64,000 nt of DNA. Source: Methylonatrum kenyense (lineage in GTDB: Bacteria > Pseudomonadota > Gammaproteobacteria > Nitrococcales > Aquisalimonadaceae). This document shows positions 18,759 to 28,605 of the stretch, piece by piece. The position numbers were made by a program, and so were the translations under genes. Under the pieces are notes generated by a model that made no database searches, was not told where the DNA came from, and saw only the letters and a list, made by a program, of their open reading frames with translations. The stretch lies in NCBI RefSeq assembly GCF_023195885.1, contig NZ_JALPKO010000004.1, positions 124,001-188,000 on the forward strand. The letters run 5' to 3'. Position 1 is the first letter of the stretch; each line of letters opens with the position of its first letter.

Positions 18759-20051
18759 GTGCGCCCGGATAGCCTGACCGCAGACCAGACAGCAGACCTG
18801 CTGCGGGCACTCTGGAACGAGAGCGGTGCCCATTATGCGCTGTTGCAGATCAATGATCTGGGGGCGGTGGAATCCCTCGTGGTCAGCCCGGCGCTCTGTC
18901 GGCTGCTCGGGTTGCCCGAGGATGCAGTCGAGGTCGAGTTGCTGGACACGGCAGCGCGCGCCCGGTTGCGGGACTGGCTTGCCGGCGCAGGAGGGCCACG
19001 CGGCGACGCCTGCCTCGCGCTGAGTCTGGTGCCCGGGCTTGCCCTGAGCGAACTGGACGTGGTCCTCCGGCAACTGCCGGAATCGCCGGGTCTGATACTG
19101 TTGACGGCGCTTGCCCGCCCGCCGGCAACACTGCCGGACGCGCTGGCAGCTGTCGACCGTCACATGCCGGGATTCATCTATGAACTGGAAATGTCGCCGG
19201 ACGAAGTCCTGCGCGTTCGTTTCGTGTCCCGTGCCGTCGAACCTGTCCTCGGCATTGCGGCCGATGCGCTAAGCCGCGATGCGCATTGCCTGTTGGACCT
19301 GATCCATCCGGAGGATCGCGACCGGTTCATGCGGCAGTTGCAGGAGCAGGTGGAGACACTGCGGGCCGGCGAGCTTTGTTTTCGCGTGTATCACGCCCAA
19401 AGCGGCGGGCTTCGCTGGATCGAGTGGATCGGCGAGCCACAGCGTCGGATAGACGGCACGGTCAGCTGGGTCGGCTTTGCCAATGACGTGACCGATCGCG
19501 TCGAGATGCAGTCACGCCTGCGGCAGCTGGCGCATTACGACCGCCTCACCGCATTGCCCAATCGCCGTCTGTCACTGGAACTGACCCAGCAGGCGCTGGA
19601 GCTGGCGCAACGTGAAAATCGGTCGCTGCCGTTGCTTTACCTGGATCTGGAGGGCTTCAAAGCCATCAGTGATCGCTTCGGGCAGGCGGCCGGCGACGAA
19701 TTGCTGCGCGAGCTGGCCCGCCGGATGATGACGGTGCTGCGAGCCTCGGATGTATTGGGGCGGGTCGGGACCGATGAATTCGTCATTCTCCTGCCGAACA
19801 CGGACGCGCCGGCGGATGCGCAGCGGGTGGCCGACAAACTGCGTGCGGCCATTGCCGAGCCCATGCGGCTGTCCGTTGCCGGTGTGCTGGAGGTGTCGGT
19901 CAGCATCGGTATTGCCTGGTTCCCGGAGCAGGCCAAGGACCTGACCGAATTGGTGCGCCAGGCTGATCGCGGCCGGTTTCAGGACAGGCGTCGTCACGAT
20001 AGGCTTGCGGCCCGGCCATCAGACGGAGATGAAAGAACCCATGGGGGCTGA
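18759..20051 (+). CDS. PAS-GGDEF diguanylate cyclase-like protein with GTDEF motif
   Basis: I choose the GTG at 18759 because GGGAGG lies about 7 nt upstream; 18711 (TTG) lacks a site. The 430-residue protein has a poorly defined N-terminal sensor region (1-130), a PAS fold (about 135-247, ending VGFANDVTDR) and a GGDEF domain (DRLTALPNRR onward). The active-site motif is GTDEF at 337-341 rather than GG(D/E)EF. An RxxD inhibitory site (RASD, 328-331) sits exactly five residues before it. After VSIGIAWFP the expected AD-x-A-M/L-Y-x-A-K-x-x-G-R-N end is replaced by an arginine-rich tail, so the domain end looks eroded. Catalytic competence is doubtful. The stop overlaps the BCCT start. Confidence 0.85.
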   Translation: MRPDSLTADQTADLLRALWNESGAHYALLQINDLGAVESLVVSPALCRLLGLPEDAVEVELLDTAARARLRDWLAGAGGPRGDACLALSLVPGLALSELDVVLRQLPESPGLILLTALARPPATLPDALAAVDRHMPGFIYELEMSPDEVLRVRFVSRAVEPVLGIAADALSRDAHCLLDLIHPEDRDRFMRQLQEQVETLRAGELCFRVYHAQSGGLRWIEWIGEPQRRIDGTVSWVGFANDVTDRVEMQSRLRQLAHYDRLTALPNRRLSLELTQQALELAQRENRSLPLLYLDLEGFKAISDRFGQAAGDELLRELARRMMTVLRASDVLGRVGTDEFVILLPNTDAPADAQRVADKLRAAIAEPMRLSVAGVLEVSVSIGIAWFPEQAKDLTELVRQADRGRFQDRRRHDRLAARPSDGDERTHGG

Positions 20052-21744
20052 GTCGAAGCCGCGAGAGCTGATCAATACCGACCCATTCTACGGCCAGGCT
20101 GAAAGCGGTCCGCTGAAAGGCATGAACCCGCGGGTGACCATCATTTCGATGGTCGTGGTGCTCGCGGCGGTGATTGCCGGTGCTGCTTACACGACGCAAA
20201 GCGCGCAGGCGGTGGGTGCGATGCGCGGTTTCCTGACGCCGTTCCTGGAATGGTACTACGTGTTGCTGGTCGGCTTTCTGCTGTTCTTCATGGCCTGGCT
20301 CGGCACCGGGCGCTACAAGAACGTGCGTCTGGGTGGCGACGACGAGCGGCCGGAGTTTACCTATTTTTCGTGGATCAGCATGCTGTTCGCGGCAGGCACC
20401 GGGGTTGGCATCCTGTTCTGGGCCGTGGCGCAGCCCATCCTCCAGTTCCAGTCCAACCCGTTCGTCGAGGACGGCCAGAGCGCCGAGGCGGCGACGGTGG
20501 CCATGCGCCTCAGTTTCTTTCACTGGGGTCTGAACGGCTGGGCAATCTTTTCCTTTGTTGGCCTGGTCCTCGGTTATTTCGCGTTTCGCCACGGACTGCC
20601 GTTGACCATCCGTTCGGCCCTGTTTCCGTTCCTTGGCGAACGCTTCCGCGGCCGCTGGGGCGACTGCGTGGACGTGCTCGCCGTGTTCGGCACGGTGTTC
20701 GGGGTGGCGACGACCCTGGGCCTGGGCGTGCAGCAGATGAATGCCGGCCTGGGCCAGGTTTTCGGCATCGAGACCTCGGTAACGCTGCAACTCACCGTTA
20801 CCGCCGTCATCATGGGTATCGCGACCATCTCGGTGATGTCCGGCGTCCAGCGTGGTGTCCGCCTGCTGTCCGAATTCAACGTCTGGCTTAGCATTGGAGT
20901 GGTTGTTTTCCTGCTAGTTTTCGGTCCGACCCAGTACCTGATCGGTCTGACCATCGAGGCCACCGGCGACTACATCCAGAATCTGCTGGCACTGACCTTC
21001 CACACCAACGTGACGCGTGGCAGTGACTGGCAGGCGGAATGGACGGTCTTCTTCTGGGGTTGGTGGCTCGCCTGGTCGCCGTTCGTGGGGATGTTCATTG
21101 CCCGGGTCTCCCGCGGCAGGACGTTCCGGGAATTCGTGATGGGCGTGCTGCTGGTGCCGACCGCGATAACCATCATCTGGATCGGACTGCTCGGCGGCAC
21201 CGCGCTGCACCATGAGTTGTTCGGTGACGGCGGAATCGTCGAGGCGGTGTCCCGGGACGAGGCCGTGGCCCTGTTCGTGACGATCCAGGCGCTGGATATC
21301 GGCGTGCTGGGAGTGGTCGCCAGCGCCGCGATGGTTGTTCTGATTGCCACTTACCTGATCACGTCGGCCAATGCCGGAACGCTGGTCATCAACACCATAC
21401 TGGCCGGCGGTGATCCCGAGCCGCCGACGGTGCATCGCCTGCTCTGGGGTGTGATCCTCGCGCTTTTGACCGCGACGCTGCTGCTGGCAGGCGGCCTGGA
21501 GACCCTGCAGAACGCGGTCATCACCGCCGCGCTGCCGTTTTCACTGGTGGTGGTCTTGATGATGGCGGGCCTGCTGCGGGCGCTGAACGGCGAACGCTTT
21601 GCCGCGCGCCGCGGGCAGCGCTCCGCACTGCCGCACGAACCGTGGGTTGAATCAGGCCATGAGGCCAAGGAACCGGACGATAACGTGGAGATTCACACCG
21701 TCGTCGAGGCTCCTTCGGACGAGGCCGCCGAATCCAGGGACTGA
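20029..21744 (+). CDS. BCCT-family transporter, divergent subgroup
   Basis: About 571 residues. The start is ambiguous: ATG 20029 is preceded directly by GGAG, while ATG 20041 has a more distant one. The BCCT Trp-rich signature is clear (WGWWLAWSPFVGMFIARVSRGR), as are HWGLNGWAIFS and LPLTIRS. The TM3 glycine region reads AGTGVGILFWAVAQP, instead of the canonical AGMGIGLMFYGVSEP seen in the copy at 370, so ion coupling or substrate probably differs. The 5' end overlaps the preceding GGDEF gene by about 23 bp, implying co-transcription. An acidic C-terminal tail (DDNVEIHTVVEAPSDEAAE) may be cytoplasmic and regulatory. Confidence 0.92.
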   Translation: MKEPMGAESKPRELINTDPFYGQAESGPLKGMNPRVTIISMVVVLAAVIAGAAYTTQSAQAVGAMRGFLTPFLEWYYVLLVGFLLFFMAWLGTGRYKNVRLGGDDERPEFTYFSWISMLFAAGTGVGILFWAVAQPILQFQSNPFVEDGQSAEAATVAMRLSFFHWGLNGWAIFSFVGLVLGYFAFRHGLPLTIRSALFPFLGERFRGRWGDCVDVLAVFGTVFGVATTLGLGVQQMNAGLGQVFGIETSVTLQLTVTAVIMGIATISVMSGVQRGVRLLSEFNVWLSIGVVVFLLVFGPTQYLIGLTIEATGDYIQNLLALTFHTNVTRGSDWQAEWTVFFWGWWLAWSPFVGMFIARVSRGRTFREFVMGVLLVPTAITIIWIGLLGGTALHHELFGDGGIVEAVSRDEAVALFVTIQALDIGVLGVVASAAMVVLIATYLITSANAGTLVINTILAGGDPEPPTVHRLLWGVILALLTATLLLAGGLETLQNAVITAALPFSLVVVLMMAGLLRALNGERFAARRGQRSALPHEPWVESGHEAKEPDDNVEIHTVVEAPSDEAAESRD

Positions 21745-21784
21745 GGTTGCCGCGGGCCACCAAGGCCAGCCGGCCATGGGCGGA

Positions 21785-22858
21785 TCAGCGTGCAAGATCC
21801 GCCATTGCCGGCCGTTCCGGAGTTGCCGAGGGTCGGGCGAAGTAGAAGCCCTGGACATAGTCCACGCCCTGCTCCTGCAACCATTCCCAGTCTTCCCGGT
21901 TTTCAATACCTTCGGCGATCAGTTGCACGTCCAGTTCCCTGGCCATGCTGATCAGCCTCGAGGTGATCGAGGCCAGGTAACGACTGCCCGACACGCCATC
22001 GACCATCTCCCGGTCGAGCTTGACGAAATCGGGCCGAATTCCCTGCAGCAGATTCAGTGAGCTGTAGCCCGCGCCAAGGTCATCCAACGCGATGCGGAAG
22101 CCATGGTTGCGGTATTCGGCAAGGATGTTCTTCAGGTGTCCATGATCCGAAATGTGGTCCGTCTCGACGACTTCAAACACGTAATTCGCGGGGCAGGTGC
22201 CAATTGCATTGACCGCATCGAAAGTCGTCTTCAGGCAGAACGACGGTTCATAAACCGACGTCGGATTGAAATTGATGAACAGTGTTTCATCGATTTGCGC
22301 ACCGTGCGCCTGACGGATCGCCGCGACGCGCGCAGCCCGGTCCAGATGGAACAACAGGTCCGCCTCCCGTGCCGCGCCGAACAGATCGTTCGGCGGGATA
22401 CGCTTGCCGTCGGCGCCAATTCCACGGACGAGGGATTCGAATGCGAATACGCCGCCGCCATCGGCGTGGAGGATTGGCTGGAAATGCATCTCCAGACGCT
22501 CGTCGGTAAGCAGCTCACTGAGCCAGGCCGACTTTTGTCGTGCGATCAACACGCGCAGCGGCGTCGTGTCTGCCAACTGACGGATCCCGAACGGCTGGCC
22601 GGGATCAAGCATGACCGCCGGGCAATTCGACTGCTCGGGCGAGGTCATGACCTGATCCAGATCGTCCAGCAATGTCGCCGATTGTCCGTCGGCCACCTTG
22701 ACCACCAACACGGCGCCGTCGATGTCCTCAACGATCCAGCCTGCGTCTCGTAATCCGCGTGCGGCCACTGCCCGGGTGTGTGCAAGCTTTGGTGCCAGGT
22801 ACAGTCTGATATCTCCCTGCGGTAGGGACGGAACAACTTCACAACCGATGCAGGCCAT
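21785..22858 (-). CDS. EAL-domain c-di-GMP phosphodiesterase
   Basis: A 357-residue cytoplasmic protein starting at the ATG with GGAG 7 nt upstream. The first 110 residues are an unrecognised N-terminal domain beginning with a short cysteine motif (ACIGC). The EAL domain spans about 115-350. Metal and catalytic residues appear intact: FESLVRG (ESL variant at 141-143), FINFNP, FEVVETD, ALDDLGAGYSS, VKLDRE, IAEGIE and QGFYFARP. It should hydrolyse c-di-GMP to pGpG. It faces the BCCT gene convergently, so a cyclase-like and a phosphodiesterase gene flank the same transporter. Confidence 0.9.
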   Translation of the reverse strand: MACIGCEVVPSLPQGDIRLYLAPKLAHTRAVAARGLRDAGWIVEDIDGAVLVVKVADGQSATLLDDLDQVMTSPEQSNCPAVMLDPGQPFGIRQLADTTPLRVLIARQKSAWLSELLTDERLEMHFQPILHADGGGVFAFESLVRGIGADGKRIPPNDLFGAAREADLLFHLDRAARVAAIRQAHGAQIDETLFINFNPTSVYEPSFCLKTTFDAVNAIGTCPANYVFEVVETDHISDHGHLKNILAEYRNHGFRIALDDLGAGYSSLNLLQGIRPDFVKLDREMVDGVSGSRYLASITSRLISMARELDVQLIAEGIENREDWEWLQEQGVDYVQGFYFARPSATPERPAMADLAR

Positions 22859-23036
22859 TCGATAACTCCGTCCGTACAACTTCCAGGACCGGGTTTACAC
22901 CATGGCCCCGATCAGAAATCAAATGGCGCGGCGGCGCAACAGTCCACCTGTCGTCAAAAGCGTGCAGAACACGTGACTCATGCCGCCGCTGCCGCTAGCC
23001 TGAGGGCAGTTCATTGGAGTTCAAGGAGTTTGGCCC

Positions 23037-24032
23037 ATGGGAAGGCATACCATGCCAGCACGTTTCGTTCGCGCGTCCGTCGTAATTGCCGTCATCGGCC
23101 TGTGCGGTGCGGTCCTGGCCGCCTGTGCCAGTAGCCCGCGGTCGCCGGCGCCCGATGCGCAGCGACAGACGGTCTGGGCCAGTGACAACGGTTATGTCTG
23201 GTTGGTGCCGAGCGAGACCGGCGCGGAGCCAAACGCACACCCTGCCTCGTTGGAGACTTCGGAAATTAAGGGGTTGCTCGCTGCACTGCGTGCCGCCAAT
23301 GCCGAAGGCCGGGGCCTGGAGGCGGCGACCGGGGGTGACCACGACGGTCCCGTGTTTACCGAGGACATGCGTGAGCGGCTGGCGGAACCACTGAGGCAGG
23401 CCCTCGCCGACGCCGGACCGGATCAGGACGTGATCCTGAGTGTACGTGGTTTTCGCGCCCTGCCAGGCTCATCGCGTATCGGCAACACCGTGGTGACCTC
23501 AGCCCGGGTTTTCTACAAGGACGATGCCCTGCACGTCATGGTGGGTGAGTTGAATCGCCGGATCGAGCGCGAGTTTCCGTTCCAGTACACCGGGCCAACG
23601 GACTTGTCCCGGCGCGGCGGGGATGCGCGCTTCGGCAGTCGCCAGCCGGACGGCGAACGCCGCGGATGGAACCTGGTGGGCATGGAGCCAGGTGTCACGC
23701 TTGCGGAACACGACGGGGTGGCGCGCAGCGACTACGTGTTGGCTGCACTGGATGTTGATCGCGATCCGGCGGAACCGGAGACCGAGCCGCGGTTGCCCGC
23801 CGCCGATACCGCACCGGAGCCGCCGCGGGAAGAAGCGGTCGGCGTGTCGCAGCCGTCGGACCCCACCGCGGCCGCGGACTCGGACGAGTTGCCGGTGGCG
23901 GACCAGCCCGAGGTGGACACGCTGCCGGACTCGCGCCGCGAGGAATTGCGCGAATTGCGTGACCTGTACGACGAGGGCCTGATCCCCGAGTCGATTTATC
24001 ACGAGCGGGTGCGCGAACTGCTGGACCGCTGA
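23037..24032 (+). CDS. Lipoprotein with C-terminal SHOCT-like motif
   Basis: A 331-residue exported protein. The start ATG has AAGGAG 8 nt upstream; a second ATG at 23052 is also well placed. The signal helix ends in the lipobox GAVLAAC with the lipidated cysteine at residue 30. A globular region of about 200 residues follows, then an acidic Pro/Glu/Asp-rich linker (about 235-300). The end is a short amphipathic motif (LRELRDLYDEGLIPESIYHERVRELL) like SHOCT or short oligomerisation motifs. The DUF3313-type part is a weak guess. Function unknown; likely in the periplasmic leaflet. Confidence 0.8.
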   Translation: MGRHTMPARFVRASVVIAVIGLCGAVLAACASSPRSPAPDAQRQTVWASDNGYVWLVPSETGAEPNAHPASLETSEIKGLLAALRAANAEGRGLEAATGGDHDGPVFTEDMRERLAEPLRQALADAGPDQDVILSVRGFRALPGSSRIGNTVVTSARVFYKDDALHVMVGELNRRIEREFPFQYTGPTDLSRRGGDARFGSRQPDGERRGWNLVGMEPGVTLAEHDGVARSDYVLAALDVDRDPAEPETEPRLPAADTAPEPPREEAVGVSQPSDPTAAADSDELPVADQPEVDTLPDSRREELRELRDLYDEGLIPESIYHERVRELLDR

Positions 24033-24064
24033 CCGGTCCTCGATTGATTCCCGCGGGGCGGCAT

Positions 24065-24649
24065 TCAGGTGCCCGTGCTGCCGCTGTCATTGTGCAGGGC
24101 GGGGTGGGTGCGCGCCTTGTCGTAGCAGAGGCCATCAATGCCCGTGGACCGCATCGACAGCTCCAGCGAGCGACTCAGGGCATAGGCATAGACCCGGCGG
24201 TAGAAGCCAAGATCCTCGCGGTGATGGGGCAGGGCGCTACGCAGCGTCTCCGCGCCTGCCAGCTCCTGCTCGAACCGGTGCTGCCGTTCCCGAAGGCTTG
24301 CCTGTAACGCGGCATTGCTCGCTGCATTCGTGTCCAGCTGCAGCGTCCAGCTCAAGTCCCCATGCAACCAGCATTCGCCGATATAATCGCCGGCAATCGC
24401 CGGGTGCCAGCCGTCGGGCGGCGTCAGGCGTAGCCGAAAACGACCCTGTTTCCGATACAGCCAGTGCGGACGGCCGATGGTGGGCTGAAAGTCGAAATCG
24501 CTCTCCAGAATGAAAACCGAGGTGAACAGCTCGGAGGCGATCCGCGCGGCATCCTTGGGCTCGCTGACCGTCAGGCCTCGATCCTGCTGCGCGATCACGG
24601 CAAGCAGCGGCGAAACACCCTTGCCCTGCGGATTCGGTTTTCTGTTCAT
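24065..24649 (-). CDS. Conserved hypothetical protein (possibly DUF2452 type)
   Basis: A 194-residue cytoplasmic protein starting at the ATG at 24649; upstream in-frame residues have a composition unlike protein. It opens with MNRKPNPQGKGVSPLLAVI, which I associate from memory with DUF2452 proteins; that assignment is not secure. The middle is beta-rich (ESDFDFQPTIGRPHWLYRKQGRFRLRLT) and the C-terminal third is helical. No signal peptide or membrane helix. It is divergent from msrB with 131 bp between them. Confidence 0.7.
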   Translation of the reverse strand: MNRKPNPQGKGVSPLLAVIAQQDRGLTVSEPKDAARIASELFTSVFILESDFDFQPTIGRPHWLYRKQGRFRLRLTPPDGWHPAIAGDYIGECWLHGDLSWTLQLDTNAASNAALQASLRERQHRFEQELAGAETLRSALPHHREDLGFYRRVYAYALSRSLELSMRSTGIDGLCYDKARTHPALHNDSGSTGT

Positions 24650-24780
24650 GCTCGGGCAGACCAGGCCGGTCGGTGGTGGTTCAGCTGTTATCAACTCTGC
24701 CGTCGATCTGTTGTCATAAGTCCCGCGGCTGGGCAAAGGGCTGTCGCCTGCGTGGCGGCCGCCGGGATCGGGAGACGGGT

Positions 24781-25320
24781 ATGGATCGGCGACGTTTTGT
24801 TGGTGGCTTGCTTGCCGTCGGTGGGCTGGCGGTGCTGCCATCGGGCCTGCTCAAGGCCGGTCAGCGGGGCGATGGTCATTCGCTGTCGGTGCCCTCGGAG
24901 AAGCTGGAGCGCCTGCAGCGTGATCCGGAATTCTGGCGTGACTTGGTGGATGAAGAGGCCTGGCGCATCCTGTTTCAGGAACGCACCGAGCCGGCATTTT
25001 CCAGTCCCCTGGACCAGTTCTACGAAGATGGGACCTACGTCTGCGCCGCCTGTCACCTGCCATTGTTCAGTTCGGAAACCAAGTACGATAGCGGCACCGG
25101 TTGGCCCAGCTTCTATGATGTGATCGACGGTCATGTCGACACCAAGCCGGATTTTCTGTTGATCTTCCGGCGAACGGAATACCACTGTATTCGTTGTGGT
25201 GGTCATCAGGGCCATGTGTTCAATGACGGTCCGGAGCCGACCGGCAAGCGTTGGTGCAATAATGGGCTTGCGCTTCGCTTTGTGCCGGCCGAGGAGTCTT
25301 TGCCGGCCTTGCGGGGCTGA
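24781..25320 (+). CDS. msrB: Methionine-R-sulfoxide reductase MsrB with Tat-type signal
   Basis: A 179-residue enzyme that reduces methionine-R-sulfoxide. It begins MDRRRFVGGLLAVGGLAVLP, a plausible twin-arginine signal (R-R-R-F followed by a hydrophobic stretch), so it probably works in the periplasm rather than the cytosol. Zinc cysteines are at 88, 91, 136 and 139 (CAAC and CIRC). The catalytic cysteine is C159 in RWCNNGLALRF, where most MsrB have R-x-C-x-N-S-x-S-L-x-F. GTGWPSF and GHVFNDGPEPTG are conserved. The start at 24781 has GGGAGA upstream. Confidence 0.92.
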   Translation: MDRRRFVGGLLAVGGLAVLPSGLLKAGQRGDGHSLSVPSEKLERLQRDPEFWRDLVDEEAWRILFQERTEPAFSSPLDQFYEDGTYVCAACHLPLFSSETKYDSGTGWPSFYDVIDGHVDTKPDFLLIFRRTEYHCIRCGGHQGHVFNDGPEPTGKRWCNNGLALRFVPAEESLPALRG

Positions 25321-25382
25321 GTGTTTTTGCTGTGTCTCACGCCGATCACGGCGCTCGTGATCGTTAATGCAGATGGAGTGAC

Positions 25383-26398
<1,016 letters not shown>

Positions 26399-26402
<4 letters not shown>

Positions 26403-27160
26403 ACTGGCACGGCATTGCCGCCATTTACAGGTATGAAATGGAGCGCACGCGGCGTACCCTGCTGCAAGGCATCGTCTCGCCTGTCATTATCACCTGCCTG
26501 TATTTCATTGTTTTTGGCGCGGCCATCGGGTCCCGCATCGACGAGGTGCAGGGCGTCAGCTATGGTGCCTTTCTGGTGCCCGGGCTGACCATGTTCATGG
26601 TGCTGACCCAGAGCGTTTCCTACGCGTCGTTCGGGATCTATTTCAAACGCTTTACCGGTACCATCTACGAGTTGCTGTCGGCACCCATGTCTGCCATCGA
26701 GATTGTCATCGGGCATGTCGGTGCGGCGGCCAGCAAGTCATTCGTGCTGGGCTGCATCATCCTGGCCACGGCGGGCGTTTTCGTGCCGCTGGAGATCCAG
26801 CATCCGGGCTGGATGCTGCTGTTCCTGGTACTGACCTGCATCACTTTCAGCCTGCTCGGTTTCATTATCGGTATATGGGCGGATGGCTTTGACAAGCTGC
26901 AGTTCGTGCCGTTGCTGGTGATCACTCCGCTCGTCTTCCTCGGCGGTACCTTTTATGCCATCGACATGTTGCCGCCGTTCTGGCAGACGGTGACCCTGTT
27001 CAACCCCGTGCTCTACCTGATCAGCGGCTTTCGCTGGAGCTTCTACGGCACCGGTGATGTCAGCCTCTGGGCCAGCCTGGGGATGATCGCCGTTTTTCTC
27101 GGCCTGGCACTGGTGCTGATATCGTGGATATTCCATACCGGCTACCGACTCAAGGATTGA
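26399..27160 (+). CDS. ABC-2 type permease (YadH-like)
   Basis: A 253-residue permease with six predicted helices. The first is at about residues 22-42 ([19 protein letters not shown]). It has the ABC-2 signature [37 protein letters not shown], which marks the YadH/NodJ-like group. The start overlaps the ATPase stop. The following membrane-protein gene starts 2 bp after its stop, so the three are probably co-transcribed. Confidence 0.92.
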
Positions 27161-27162
27161 CC

Positions 27163-27522
27163 GTGGCAAACCGCTCCAGATCAACGGATATCGCTGCAGA
27201 CCGGGCAACGGAATCGCTGAAAACCATCACCCAGGTGGTTTACGGACTGCAGGCTGCATCGTTCCTGATCGGCATCAGTTTTCTGGTCGCAGTGATCATC
27301 AACTACGTCAAACGGGACGAGGTGCGCGGCACCTGGCTGGAATCGCATTTCCGTTGGCAGGTCAGGACCTTCTGGTTTGCCCTGTTGTGGTTCGTGATCG
27401 GCTTCCTGACGACGGTGATTGGCATCGGATTCCTGATCCTGCTGGCCACTACGATCTGGATCATTTATCGCATCGTACGTGGATGGCTGCGTCTGCTGGA
27501 CGGTCAGACGATGGATTTCTGA
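27163..27522 (+). CDS. DUF4870-like small membrane protein
   Basis: A 119-residue protein starting at a GTG 2 bp after the permease stop. An N-terminal polar stretch of about 25 residues is followed by three helices (about 27-47, 67-90 and 92-108). ESHFRWQVRTFW between helices 1 and 2 and IIYRIVRGWLRLLDGQ at the end are typical of the DUF4870/YccF-like membrane proteins. Function unknown. It is probably translated with the ABC exporter upstream. Confidence 0.75.
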   Translation: MANRSRSTDIAADRATESLKTITQVVYGLQAASFLIGISFLVAVIINYVKRDEVRGTWLESHFRWQVRTFWFALLWFVIGFLTTVIGIGFLILLATTIWIIYRIVRGWLRLLDGQTMDF

Positions 27523-27684
27523 CCGCCCAGGGCCTTCCGGCGCAACATGGGCGAGCGTTTCGTGCTGACCATGGACGCCTCGGCGCCGATCCGTTTTGGC
27601 GGTCGGCACCGGCACAGTCTGCGCCTCATCTACCTGCCATGATCGCGTATCATGTGGCCAAAACGGTTATCGGAGGAGACGATT

Positions 27685-28017
27685 TTGGCAGACGAGAGTG
27701 ATCTGATGGAGGCGCGTATTGCCGCGCTTGGCCTGCCCGAGGGCACCAGCTTCCGTGGCTATGTGGTGCACCTGCCGGAGGCGGAGCAATACCTGTCGCA
27801 TGTCGAACAGCGCGGGCCGAACCAGACCAACCGCATGTTTGTCCGTACCCCGGACCAGGCCCAGTTGCATGCAGACCCCGATGCAGCCCGACACGCCGCC
27901 GCGGATTGCCGCTCGGCCGGGCATGTCGCCGAAGCCTGGCAACTGTTCTCTGACGGTACGCGATTTTACGCGGCACCGCTGCCGGTCAACGGCGTAACCC
28001 CTGACGGTTCCGCGTAA
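27685..28017 (+). CDS. Hypothetical cytoplasmic protein
   Basis: A 110-residue protein. I choose the TTG at 27685 because GGAGGA lies 7 nt upstream; an ATG at 27706 also gives a coherent protein. No signal, helix or motif I recognise. The middle (GPNQTNRMFVRTPDQAQLHADPDAARHAAADC) is polar with two histidines and one cysteine. It ends convergent with the membrane-protein gene at 28031. Confidence 0.6.
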   Translation: MADESDLMEARIAALGLPEGTSFRGYVVHLPEAEQYLSHVEQRGPNQTNRMFVRTPDQAQLHADPDAARHAAADCRSAGHVAEAWQLFSDGTRFYAAPLPVNGVTPDGSA

Positions 28018-28030
28018 GGGAAACACTGGT

Positions 28031-28477
28031 CTATTCTCGCGCCTGCGTTGGATTCCGCGTTAGCGCGAAGGCCCAGCCACCGAGAACGCCGCTGATGGAC
28101 AGGGCGAGCAGGCCCACCGGCTCGGCAGTCATTTGCACGGCGGTCATCGGCAGCAACTGGTTCATGATCAGGAAGGCGGCAAGCACGGCGGTGCCGCCTG
28201 CCAGGGCATATAACCAGCCCGGCCTGGCTGATCGCCGGCGAGCCAGCCAACCGGCCAGGCAGAATGCAGGCAGGAAAGCGACGACCAGCAGCAGTGCGAA
28301 AATCGGGGCGAAATGCAGCAGGTCGCCGGCAGTCATCGCCAGCCGTTCCCGTATGCCGACATCCACCTGAAGCCGGGCAAGGGCGGCGACGTTGAACTGC
28401 GTCTGGATCAGTGATCCGCTCGCGGCGGCAACAACGGCACCCAGCAACAGGGCAACGAGTCGGCGAAGCAGGAACAT
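28031..28477 (-). CDS. Hypothetical four-helix inner-membrane protein
   Basis: A 148-residue protein starting at the ATG with GAGGA 5 nt upstream; longer in-frame starts lack a site. Four hydrophobic segments are visible: about 8-26, 52-76, 86-106 and 113-135, separated by short charged loops (ARRRSARPG). No family recognised. It is divergent from the PQQ sugar dehydrogenase gene, about 130 bp away. Confidence 0.65.
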   Translation of the reverse strand: MFLLRRLVALLLGAVVAAASGSLIQTQFNVAALARLQVDVGIRERLAMTAGDLLHFAPIFALLLVVAFLPAFCLAGWLARRRSARPGWLYALAGGTAVLAAFLIMNQLLPMTAVQMTAEPVGLLALSISGVLGGWAFALTRNPTQARE

Positions 28478-28605
28478 GCTGGTCCTCATGGAAACGGCGT
28501 GATTACCATCCCGGGGCATGGCTTGGCCCCGGCATCCTTGCTGCATACCTTGCCTCGGAAGCGGGGCAGACGCCATGGATAATCGGGAAAAACGGGAAAC
28601 TGGCC

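Noticed and set aside
27547-27642. 31-codon ORF after the DUF4870-like gene, in frame with it beyond the stop
   Set aside because: No ribosome site, no recognisable family; could be a remnant but the evidence is too thin.
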